From assembly GCA_035283845.1 (NCBI GenBank), contig DATESZ010000252.1, positions 1 through 28,742 of the forward strand: a DNA stretch of 28,742 nucleotides, in the 5' to 3' direction. The notes under the pieces are model-generated. The model was given only the letters and a program-made list of their open reading frames with translations. It was not told the origin of the DNA and made no database searches. The position numbers and the translations under genes were made by a program. This document shows, one piece after another, positions 6,227 through 14,318 of the stretch; within the stretch, counting starts at the first letter, position 1; every line of letters begins with the position of its first letter. This stretch comes from DATESZ01 sp035283845. Lineage in GTDB: Bacteria > Desulfobacterota > Syntrophia > Syntrophales > JACQWR01.

Positions 6227-7567
6227 TCACTCACAAGAGGATTTGGGGTAATTGTAACCAATGCGCTCAAGATATTTTTTAGCCGTTGGATTATCAGGGT
6301 CAAGATTGAGAACTCTCAGAAAAAAGTTTATAGCGCTATCCCTGTCATTCCAGTGAAGGCTTACTTCCCCAAGGGTGGTATAGGCGGCAACAAGATTGCC
6401 TCCGATATCGATCTCAATTTCTAGTTCCTTGAGGGCCTCATTATACCGTTTATGATTCAATAATATGATCGCTCGGTGACAGTGCACATCGGGGTAGGTT
6501 GGCTGAAGTTCAAGAGCCCGTTCAAAATTATCAAGCGCCCCCTGATCATCGCCCACGGCGGCGTATGCCCGACCTATCAGAAAGAAAACGGCGGGATGCC
6601 TGAGCCCCTTCTCAATTCCAGGATTCAGCAAACGAATAACTTCTTCAAATTGATTCCTTCTTAAATAAATCTGTCCCAGATTATGGCAAGCCCCCAGGTG
6701 GTCTGCTTGCCTTGAAAGAACCCACAGATATGCTTTTTCGGCTTCCTCTTGCCTGTCAAGCCTGTCCATGGCCAGGCCCCTGTTGAAGTGGAGGTCGGGC
6801 ATGTCCGGAAAAACAGTAAGACCCCGGCCTGCAATCTCCAATGCCTCCTGAGGCAATCCCAATTCAAGCAATTGATCGGATAGACCTTTGTATGCCATGG
6901 GATCACGGGGGTTTTCATCCAGTCGTTTCATCCCCAGCGCCAGATATGAGGTCTGTTTGCGCTTGATTCGGTCCCCTCTTACTTTGCCGTAATGATGGAT
7001 CGGAATACCGGCATTAAAGGTAGTCTTTTTTGATTGCGCGATTGACTGGGTAACCGTTTCATGCACCTGACCGGTAAAGTATATCGAGGGGTCGTTCCTG
7101 AAGAGCCGAATCAAATCACTGCCTATATATCCCGGGAATCCCGCCCCTTCCTCATAATCTCCAGGATTTAAAGTCAGATTGGCCAGATTGGAAGTGCTTT
7201 CATAATTTCTCAATGTAAAGAAAAACCCGTCGGCATGAACCGTATCCAGCACCCCTTTAATCCTGCCCAGGTCTCTTGTTGCTATGACCTCGTCTGCATC
7301 CATAATCAATATCCATTCGCCTGTTGCATAGGATATGGACTGGTTCCGGTGTTTGCTGAAATCGTCTTCCCAGGCATGTCGAAAAATTTTCGCCCCGAAA
7401 GATACCGCAATCTCGATTGTCCGATCTTTTGATCCGGTATCCACGATGATGATCTCATGGACAAGTTCTTTCACGCTTGCCAGACATTTGGCAAGAAATT
7501 CTTCCTCGTTTTTTGTGATCATGCAGAGGGATATATTGCCCCCCGAATTGAATTCTGATGGCCTCAT
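6227..7567 (-). CDS. GT2 glycosyltransferase with C-terminal TPR repeats
   Basis: This 446-residue cytoplasmic enzyme has a family 2 (GT-A fold) domain at about residues 11-200 and TPR-type repeats at about 215-440. GT2 features visible are the start S-L-C-M-I-T-K-N-E-E, then I-I-I-V-D-T-G-S-K-D-R-T, then W-E-D-D-F-S-K-H-R-N, and the metal/nucleotide DxD site M-D-A-D-E at 89-93. The repeats carry the usual A-x-x-x-L-G-x-x-Y pattern, for example G-A-C-H-N-L-G-Q-I-Y. It would transfer a sugar from an NDP donor. The acceptor is unknown, but the operon points to flagellin or its glycan, with the TPRs as a protein-docking arm. ATG 7567 overlaps the preceding GT9 stop codon (ATGA). It is closely similar to the second GT2 domain of the 819-residue protein at 11672-14131. 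Confidence 0.85.
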   Translation of the reverse strand: MRPSEFNSGGNISLCMITKNEEEFLAKCLASVKELVHEIIIVDTGSKDRTIEIAVSFGAKIFRHAWEDDFSKHRNQSISYATGEWILIMDADEVIATRDLGRIKGVLDTVHADGFFFTLRNYESTSNLANLTLNPGDYEEGAGFPGYIGSDLIRLFRNDPSIYFTGQVHETVTQSIAQSKKTTFNAGIPIHHYGKVRGDRIKRKQTSYLALGMKRLDENPRDPMAYKGLSDQLLELGLPQEALEIAGRGLTVFPDMPDLHFNRGLAMDRLDRQEEAEKAYLWVLSRQADHLGACHNLGQIYLRRNQFEEVIRLLNPGIEKGLRHPAVFFLIGRAYAAVGDDQGALDNFERALELQPTYPDVHCHRAIILLNHKRYNEALKELEIEIDIGGNLVAAYTTLGEVSLHWNDRDSAINFFLRVLNLDPDNPTAKKYLERIGYNYPKSSCE

Positions 7568-9150
7568 TGCAGAATCCGCCTTTCACATTCGTATGCAGTG
7601 TGAGAGGATGCGCCCGTAAGTATGTCTATAGCATGTTTGAAATCGTATTGAATGAGATCCGACAAGGTTGTGTAATCCCGTGCCTGCATTGCGCGCGTGG
7701 CCTCATTGATGGCCGGCGTAAGGCATTGAACCAAAGCCTCTGAGATATTTTCATCTGTATACTTCTCTTTTATATAGGATATAATCTTTATCCATTGGCC
7801 GATATATTCGGGAAATAAATCCATGAAGCCTTCGCTGTCTCCGCGATGCAATTTTTGCAGTAAATGATTTCCCTTCCTGTAAATATAATCCGTGCTTCCA
7901 GAAATCCCTGCTCCTTTGAAATCCCCTCTTTCCGGATGATCCGGGAAGTTTGGAATGCCTTGTATGTTTGAGATTTCGTTAACCGGTATCATCGTCTGAT
8001 CGGATCCTGGTCTTGCATATGTCAGATACAATTTCACTTTCTCCGAAAAGAAGTCGACATCTGTGATTTTAGCTCTCGTTAAGGCTTCGGAAATATTGAA
8101 AGCCTTGCTGACATGTTCCGGTGTGATGGAATTCCGGCATGAATGCCCGGAAATGCAATCTTCAGGATAGAAACAAGGCGCACATTTTTCGTCTGCGTAT
8201 AGCACGAGATGACCAGTTCCGTAAGGGCCGGTTTCCCATGGAAACGCCGTGCCGTAAAACAGGGCTATGACGGGAGTCCCGACAGAGGCGGACATATGCA
8301 TCGTCCCTGTATCGCCGGTTATTAATTTTCGGCATTTTTTGAGAATGCCGCCCAACGTCTTGAAATCTGTTTTACCAATCAAATCAATCATATATTTATT
8401 TGATTTGCCAAGACGTAAACGAATGTTATCGGCCTCTCCTTTTTCATCTTCCGTTCCGAGGAGGACTACTTTTTTACCCTTTGATTTGATGAGCCATTTG
8501 ATGATATGGATGTAATTATCAGCACCCCACTGGCGGAATGATTTTGCCGCCCCCATCTGAACGGCAATAAGGGGTTCATTATTAGCGCCATGTTCCGACA
8601 AAAGGCGCTCAGCCATAAAGAGGTCTATTTCCGGTACGGAGAAGTGCATTTTTCCGGAACCAGGCGAAAGACCGGCTATCTGGCAGGCCCAATCCACTAG
8701 ATTACGTCGATTTGTTTTCCGAGTTTTAAGAATCGTGTCATAGAGTTGTGCCGAGATTGGATCATTAAGGAAGGTGCAGCGCTCAGGTGAGAAGCTTTGT
8801 CCAAGGATCTGTTCGGCGCCGGTGAGGTGAGCCAAAATGCCGCCGAATTCGTAGTGGCGGTTGATAATCATCTGAAATCTGCGCCCTTTCAGATCAGAAA
8901 CCAAGTCATACATCTCATTGTAAATGCGGGCGTAATACTCAGGCTTATTCTTAAGATAGTAACGATATTTTTTCTCCGGGATGGATATGACCTCATCAAC
9001 GTCCGGATTATCTGCAAGCAAGTCATACATCTCCGAGCTGGTAAAAAAGGTTATGTTGCAATCGGAGTATTTCTTCTTTAATCCCTGCAGCATCGGGGTC
9101 AACTGGAGGATGTCCCCAAATCGATGCATTCTGATTACGAGAATGTTCAT
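7564..9150 (-). CDS. GT9 (heptosyltransferase-type) glycosyltransferase with helical C-terminal extension
   Basis: A 528-residue GT-B enzyme of family 9, the family of ADP-heptose:LPS heptosyltransferases. The N-terminus MNILVIRMHRFGDILQLTPM is the family signature. The nucleotide-binding half shows D-T-G-T-M-H-M-S-A-S-V-G-T-P and then G-T-A-F-P-W-E-T-G-P-Y-G at about 290-325. A Cys cluster follows (C-A-P-C...C...C). The last 150 or so residues are an extra helical region not needed for GT9 activity. It contains A-R-D-Y-T-T-L-S-D-L-I-Q-Y-D-F, resembling a helical segment found in DUF115-type flagellar glycosylation proteins (from memory). ATG 9150 overlaps the preceding stop codon (ATGA). Location between Maf and GT2 genes suggests a flagellar rather than LPS acceptor, by inference. 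Confidence 0.85.
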   Translation of the reverse strand: MNILVIRMHRFGDILQLTPMLQGLKKKYSDCNITFFTSSEMYDLLADNPDVDEVISIPEKKYRYYLKNKPEYYARIYNEMYDLVSDLKGRRFQMIINRHYEFGGILAHLTGAEQILGQSFSPERCTFLNDPISAQLYDTILKTRKTNRRNLVDWACQIAGLSPGSGKMHFSVPEIDLFMAERLLSEHGANNEPLIAVQMGAAKSFRQWGADNYIHIIKWLIKSKGKKVVLLGTEDEKGEADNIRLRLGKSNKYMIDLIGKTDFKTLGGILKKCRKLITGDTGTMHMSASVGTPVIALFYGTAFPWETGPYGTGHLVLYADEKCAPCFYPEDCISGHSCRNSITPEHVSKAFNISEALTRAKITDVDFFSEKVKLYLTYARPGSDQTMIPVNEISNIQGIPNFPDHPERGDFKGAGISGSTDYIYRKGNHLLQKLHRGDSEGFMDLFPEYIGQWIKIISYIKEKYTDENISEALVQCLTPAINEATRAMQARDYTTLSDLIQYDFKHAIDILTGASSHTAYECERRILQ

Positions 9151-9758
9151 GCTGCGCTCATCTGCTTCAACAAATTTTCAACGCCATCTCCTTCGCTCAT
9201 TCTCAAGGCGCACAGGTGATTCTCAAGCGATTGCCTTACAGGGTTGTAGATATCAGGATATAAAGAAACAATTGGGGAAAATATGTGAACGGAAAATGGT
9301 TGAATGAGGGATTTAGAAAGGATTGTTTCGATAACTGACAGAGGGTAACCGACAAGGAAATGGACGGCGGGATTCTGAATGAGACTTGAAAGGTCATTAA
9401 CCATCATGGCCATTTGAAATACCCTCTCATCCGCTTCGATGAGGTATGCATCTTCTATATACCCGCGCTTTTCCAGGAGTTCAAATACATGGTATGCGAA
9501 GCCAACCCCGACGATGACAAGACAGGGCATGATGGCGCCCTGACTATCGGCCCACATCCTTGACTCCCGCCAGGGGTTTATCCTGCTGTGAAAAAATTGA
9601 TATGATCCATCCCATGAATATTTTCTGGCAGTCCAATCACCTGAATCGGCGGTAATCAATTCCAGCGAGGGATCCGGGTCTATTTTTCTTAAGCGATCAG
9701 CCAGGTTTTGTGCCCTTCCTTCAAGATAGAGCAAGTTTCTCTTCAGGATATCATGCAA
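9147..9758 (-). CDS. Stand-alone Maf N-terminal-like domain without the DUF115 catalytic part
   Basis: About 203 residues from TTG 9758, which has GGAAGGGG (9768-9775) with 9-base spacing. An alternative TTG at 9788 gives 213 residues but a poorer ribosome site. The core P-C-L-V-I-V-G-V-G-F-A-Y-H-V-F-E-L-L and the later L-I-E-A-D-E-R-V-F-Q-M-A-M-M-V-N-D align with the N-terminal region of the Maf protein encoded immediately upstream (F-F-L-G-F-G-L-G-Y-H-L-H-M-F and I-F-E-E-D-I-N-F-L-H-L-A-M-T-M-I-D). It stops before the GPSL-bearing DUF115 domain. The frame is clean and the gene couples to its neighbours on both sides (ATGA with the GT9 gene), so it looks like a maintained half-protein. A role as partner or regulator of Maf is inference. 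Confidence 0.7.
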   Translation of the reverse strand: MHDILKRNLLYLEGRAQNLADRLRKIDPDPSLELITADSGDWTARKYSWDGSYQFFHSRINPWRESRMWADSQGAIMPCLVIVGVGFAYHVFELLEKRGYIEDAYLIEADERVFQMAMMVNDLSSLIQNPAVHFLVGYPLSVIETILSKSLIQPFSVHIFSPIVSLYPDIYNPVRQSLENHLCALRMSEGDGVENLLKQMSAA

Positions 9759-11670
9759 CGGAACTTGCCCCTTCCAATTCCGCGACAATCATTTTCTCAG
9801 TTCTTTCCAAGGAATCAAGCGTCGAAACGAAAAGCTGCCCTACAACACCAAGCCAATCCTTGATCATTAGAATTTGTGCTGAATGTAAGCAGTCATCACG
9901 GGAATAAATATCTTGTAAATAATTGAATTTATTGGTAAAATAAATTATTTGCGGGTGTAATGTATGTGACATAATGTCACCCACATTCCGATCTTTCAGG
10001 AAGGTTTCCATAAAGCCGATAAATTTTTCTATAATTGGCACAAGGTGACCGGTATCCACTTCTCGCCCCTCATACATAAAAGGACGGATCATTGTTTTCT
10101 GGACTTCCAGAATTTCCTCGCGGTATTCTAACAATATTTTAATGGTCTCCCCCAGGGCCTGTCGTGTATCAATGCACCTGTCCCGGAGGTATCTCAGCTC
10201 TTTGGGGACATCGACATTTTGTTCAAATTCAGAAATTGAATCGGCAATGATTGCTTCCGGAAAAAATTCATCCTTGCAGTATTTATTGATGGCTTCGGCA
10301 AAGGTCATCACGTGTGTGCCTATGATTTTCGCTCCACCTTCTGTGGCATTGATGCATAACCCTTTATAATAACTTATATCCTCTTCATGTGCCAGCTTGA
10401 ATATTTCCCATGTTCTTGAAGTTTTCACGGGTTTTCCGTAATTTCCTTCTGTTTCGAACATAGATAAAAAGTAATTCTCATCACGCTCTCCAAAACGCAT
10501 GTCTTCAACATGCGTGTCTCCGTCTTCCGCAAAAGCCAGATCCTGCCCGATCATAATAATAGGATCGCACCCAAGATATTCAGCAATTGAGAAAGCCATG
10601 TTTGATACGGCGGGTCCGATTGGGAGAGTTCCTTTGTCAAGGTTAAACCATTGAAAATGCGAAAAAGGCCTGAAGACGATGATTTTTTTCCCTTTAAAAC
10701 TGTCATAGACATCCGGCTGAACCACAGGACAAAAGGCCAGATAAACTCCGTTAACATCAGATGTGCCCTCATAAAACTGCCCTGTGCCAGCAGTCCTTTC
10801 AAGTGAAGCAACCACATGCGGTCTTATATCTCTTTTCATCAAAGGCAAAAAATTTGAGTCACAAGAAATGATCAACGCTCGCTCTCGAATATCCCTCAGG
10901 AGGTGCATATTTTTCTCGAGCGATGGACCTGATGCTACGGTAACCGCAGGTTTGCCCTTAAATTTATCCTTCAGATGATTAATTCCGGGATGAGAGACGA
11001 TGGGCTTAACATTACCGAGCAAATTATCCAAACCTATAAATGAATCCGTGGGATCATTTCCGGATAATATCATTTGTTGGCGAAATGCCATCCTGGACAT
11101 ATCAAGTGCTTTTTGATAATATTGATCATTTAATAGTATATGGGTCGGTAGTGGTATAACCTTTGTGCTTCTAATCTGAAAGAATGCACCTCTGCCTGTA
11201 AGGATTTCTTTCCGAATCTGCGGAATTACAGCACCCGGGTCTTTATTTATAAAGAAATGAATATCAGGGTGGTTGAGCGTACTGCTCATATCAATCATGG
11301 TCATTGCAAGGTGAAGAAAATTGATATCTTCCTCAAATATAATAATTTTTTTTGATCGGGCTTTATCTGCATAAAGCTGTGTAAACATGTGGAGATGGTA
11401 ACCAAGCCCGAATCCTAAAAAAAATACAACGGGTGCATAGGCAATATTCATCCCTTCAAAAAGCTTTTTGCAATACTCATAAGGGCTTGCGTTATCGTAA
11501 AGCATGATAAACCTATTGTTGCTTGCAACCATGAGATTTGGCTCTCCGGTCTCTGAAGGTATGATTTTATATCGGCCCTCATCAATGGAGTTTTTCTTGA
11601 TTTTCAATGCAAGTTCAGGATATCTCTCATCCAAGGCTAACAAATTTTTCTTAAATATTTCGGTATCCAC
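9751..11670 (-). CDS. Maf-family (DUF115 / MptE-like) flagellin glycosyltransferase
   Basis: A 639-residue cytoplasmic protein of the motility accessory factor family (Maf1/PseE type), which transfers CMP-activated nonulosonic acids onto Ser/Thr of flagellin before export. A Maf N-terminal domain occupies about residues 45-165. The DUF115 domain at about 230-395 shows P-A-V-T-V-A-S-G-P-S-L-E-K-N (GPSL at 248-251), I-S-C-D-S-N, and the characteristic I-G-Q-D-L-A-F near 374-380 followed by D-T-H. A helical C-terminus follows. The start is GTG 11670, with AAGGAG about 10 bases upstream and one base after the preceding stop codon. Its place beside fliC and a Pse pathway supports the substrate assignment. 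The pfam name 6-hydroxymethylpterin diphosphokinase MptE-like is a fold relationship, not its likely function. Confidence 0.9.
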   Translation of the reverse strand: MDTEIFKKNLLALDERYPELALKIKKNSIDEGRYKIIPSETGEPNLMVASNNRFIMLYDNASPYEYCKKLFEGMNIAYAPVVFFLGFGLGYHLHMFTQLYADKARSKKIIIFEEDINFLHLAMTMIDMSSTLNHPDIHFFINKDPGAVIPQIRKEILTGRGAFFQIRSTKVIPLPTHILLNDQYYQKALDMSRMAFRQQMILSGNDPTDSFIGLDNLLGNVKPIVSHPGINHLKDKFKGKPAVTVASGPSLEKNMHLLRDIRERALIISCDSNFLPLMKRDIRPHVVASLERTAGTGQFYEGTSDVNGVYLAFCPVVQPDVYDSFKGKKIIVFRPFSHFQWFNLDKGTLPIGPAVSNMAFSIAEYLGCDPIIMIGQDLAFAEDGDTHVEDMRFGERDENYFLSMFETEGNYGKPVKTSRTWEIFKLAHEEDISYYKGLCINATEGGAKIIGTHVMTFAEAINKYCKDEFFPEAIIADSISEFEQNVDVPKELRYLRDRCIDTRQALGETIKILLEYREEILEVQKTMIRPFMYEGREVDTGHLVPIIEKFIGFMETFLKDRNVGDIMSHTLHPQIIYFTNKFNYLQDIYSRDDCLHSAQILMIKDWLGVVGQLFVSTLDSLERTEKMIVAELEGASSVA

Positions 11671-11671
11671 G

Positions 11672-14131
11672 CTAAGATAGCTCCTTTGCGATGTTGTGGG
11701 TATCTAGATAATGGATCAGCTTCTCTAGATTGTCCGTATTCGATACTTTGTTATGGGTAATGTTCAGAAAAATCCTCTGGCAGAGCTCCGAGGCCTCTAT
11801 CACGCCATTATTTTCAAAATGCTGGCTTAATTTTTTAAAAATGATCCCCAGGTCAGCGAAATCATGAATCGTTTCCATATTCGAAAGATTCACTGCTCTC
11901 AAAACCTCTGAAAGCGCACAAATTAAATTTTCCCATTCTTCGGCTAACGTAAGGGCGTAAATACCCCCTATCTTGTATCGCATATTCCAGGAATCCAGTT
12001 CACGGGCATCAGATAACATATCGATTCCTTTGGACAGATTTCCTGTTTCCAGTAAAGCCATGCCATAAAGGTACGCAGCACTTGCGCGATCTTCCCGGGT
12101 CATTTCTTTACCAATTTGTTCCATATTCGGACCAAGCGTCTTGCAAACAGTTTCATAATCGCATTCTAAAAAATGAAGTTCCGCTTTTGCCAGACTCAAT
12201 TCTAGAGAATCCGAGCGCTCCCTGATGACCTTTCTCATGATAGCAACCGCATTTTTTGCTTGACCAAGTCTGCAATAGAGGGTGATGATTTTCATCCAGA
12301 GACGTGGATTATCAGTTTGAACCAGTTCAAGCCATTTTGACGTGGAATTAATATTTCCGAGTCGTAAATTGTATAAAGCGGCTTGCAGGGCTGTTTCCGA
12401 AGTGGGGTCGGTATCGTACATCTTCTGAACGGCCAGCTCTTTTCTTGCTTCTCTCAATCCACGATCATTGCCTGAGTGGGTGATCGTAAACACTTCATTG
12501 GGTACTATTATCATTCCGAGTTCCATAATTGATTTGTCCATGCTTTCAAAAGCAGTCCCTTCAAAGCAGATCCCCTTTCGCGCCGGTACAAGCCTTACCG
12601 GGTAATCGGGTTGTACAGATTTGGGAAGGTGAAGTATTGCCGACAACTCTTCGTCTTCATCTTCCATATCAATCTTTATCCGATACGCAACGTCCCGGTC
12701 AGGAGGGAGAATTATTTTTAAGAGAGCAAGCTTTATCCTATCTCGGGGGGCTATGTATTCATCGGCATCGAGGCAAAGGATGTAATCACCAGTTGCGTCT
12801 TGGAGTCCGGCATTCCTTGCTTTAGAAAAATCATCTTCCCAGTCGACGTTAATGATTTTTGCATGATATTTTCTTGCGATATCTTTTGTTTTATCTTGAG
12901 AACCTGTATCCACAACAATGATCTCATCAACGATTCCTGTTAAAGAATCAAGCGATCTCGAAATGTTAGCTTCCTCATCTTTTACTATCATACACAGACT
13001 TAGTCTGGGAACCTTCCAGTTGCTATCTTCAATCCTTTGGATAAGGATGCTGTCGGTATTGTCAGCACAGCGGTATAGAGACTGCCTAAAGAATTTAACT
13101 GCTTCATCCTTCTTACCCATGAGCAGCAGTGATTTTGCCAATAAAAAGCGAACCTCGCCTGAAAGATCTTCGGGAATCATCTCGAGACATTTATTAAATA
13201 ATGAAACTGCCTTTTCCAGTTGTAGCAGGTATAAATAAATGATTCCCCCCATTTTATAAGGTTCAGGTGAATCAAAAATGCCCCACTTATTCAGCCAGGC
13301 ATCGAAAAAATCCCGTGCTTCGTCAATCCTGCCATATTTTATATGATTGTGAAGCATGGACAGATACATCCTTTCACTTCCAAATCCCATAGCAAGTCCA
13401 CGGTAATATCGGGCAAGATCATCTTTTCTCAGAATATTGTAGCCGATAAAATCGTCTTCGAGTTCCCACATACCATAATTTTTTTCCGCATCTATGGAAA
13501 CCTCGCCCTTGAGAAATTTCATTTCCAAAGCTTTCGTCTGATTTGCGTCAATATCTTCCTGAACTAAATGTTGGAGCGAATGAATCTGGATATCTTTGAA
13601 AATCTGGCTGGAAAATGAAAAAACCCTGTCCGGAGAGAAGGAAACCATAAGATTAAGCGCCTTTACAAAGAATTCCCTTCGTACAAGCCTGATTTCAATC
13701 TTCGGAACGATTAATGATGCGGGAGAATAGCTGTTCTGCTTTCCGGGTATTTTAATCCATCGGAAATCATCCAGCGTTTCAGGTGACACCGGTGTCTTGA
13801 TGATCAGGCTGTATCCCTGGGACTGGCTTCTGTCAAGGGTCTGTATGATCTGAGGTTCAGATTCATAAACTACCTTTTCGTCGGGTCTCAAAAAAATGAT
13901 CCAATTAGATTTATGAAAATTCCTGAGTGTTGCATACATATTGTGATCGGGTTTGCCGTTGAAAACGTAAATACCGCAAGTTTCAGCGACTTCTGCACTG
14001 TTGTCCTTGGATCCAAGATCGACATAGGAAATCTTGCTGGTTAATTTCGAACAAGATTCGATACATTGCTTCAGAAAAATTGCATTATCATTTCCCACAA
14101 TACAAACAGATAAACTTTCCATATCCATCAT
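11672..14131 (-). CDS. Double GT2 glycosyltransferase with TPR segments; first GT2 domain degenerate
   Basis: 819 residues. Residues 6-130 are a GT2-like domain (S-V-C-I-V-G-N-D-N, then Y-V-D-L-G-S-K-D-N-S), but the DxD position reads R-P-D-E (82-85), so it is probably inactive. A TPR-like helical segment follows at about 255-355. Residues 374-570 form a complete GT2 domain (L-S-L-C-M-I-V-K-D-E-E, I-I-V-V-D-T-G-S-Q-D-K-T, L-D-A-D-E at 454-458). The rest is helical, with more TPR-like repeats. The frame opens with ATG ATG at 14131/14128. AAAAAAGGATC upstream favours the second. It follows a 187-base gap after the GT9 gene and ends one base before Maf. Likely role: adding a sugar to a protein or flagellin glycan. 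Confidence 0.82.
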   Translation of the reverse strand: MMDMESLSVCIVGNDNAIFLKQCIESCSKLTSKISYVDLGSKDNSAEVAETCGIYVFNGKPDHNMYATLRNFHKSNWIIFLRPDEKVVYESEPQIIQTLDRSQSQGYSLIIKTPVSPETLDDFRWIKIPGKQNSYSPASLIVPKIEIRLVRREFFVKALNLMVSFSPDRVFSFSSQIFKDIQIHSLQHLVQEDIDANQTKALEMKFLKGEVSIDAEKNYGMWELEDDFIGYNILRKDDLARYYRGLAMGFGSERMYLSMLHNHIKYGRIDEARDFFDAWLNKWGIFDSPEPYKMGGIIYLYLLQLEKAVSLFNKCLEMIPEDLSGEVRFLLAKSLLLMGKKDEAVKFFRQSLYRCADNTDSILIQRIEDSNWKVPRLSLCMIVKDEEANISRSLDSLTGIVDEIIVVDTGSQDKTKDIARKYHAKIINVDWEDDFSKARNAGLQDATGDYILCLDADEYIAPRDRIKLALLKIILPPDRDVAYRIKIDMEDEDEELSAILHLPKSVQPDYPVRLVPARKGICFEGTAFESMDKSIMELGMIIVPNEVFTITHSGNDRGLREARKELAVQKMYDTDPTSETALQAALYNLRLGNINSTSKWLELVQTDNPRLWMKIITLYCRLGQAKNAVAIMRKVIRERSDSLELSLAKAELHFLECDYETVCKTLGPNMEQIGKEMTREDRASAAYLYGMALLETGNLSKGIDMLSDARELDSWNMRYKIGGIYALTLAEEWENLICALSEVLRAVNLSNMETIHDFADLGIIFKKLSQHFENNGVIEASELCQRIFLNITHNKVSNTDNLEKLIHYLDTHNIAKELS

Positions 14132-14318
14132 GATCCTTTTTTAAAAAACGCCCACAGGCTATAGGCACAAGGAATTTCTTGCTGATCTATTGTCCTGTCA
14201 ATAAAAGGCAAATGAGTTATTTGAGCCGACTCTCCCTTTCCTGCTGTCAAAGCAACGAAGACCTTTCTTCATAACCGGTTCGGTATTTCCAATTTCCCCA
14301 AATACGTATTTTGAGGCA
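14132..14318. other. 187-base gap within the glycosylation operon
   Basis: This is the largest break between the glycosylation genes. On the minus strand it holds two copies of TTGACAG about 44 bases apart and a TTTTTTAAAAAA palindrome (14137-14148), but no convincing -10 box, sigma-28 site or terminator. Short open frames (24 and 17 codons) lack ribosome sites. A minor promoter for the maf block is possible but not shown. Confidence 0.4.

Noticed and set aside
14199..14273. 24-codon ORF in the 187-base gap (minus strand)
   Set aside because: There is no Shine-Dalgarno and no recognisable sequence. It is likely a chance open frame, though remnant coding cannot be excluded.
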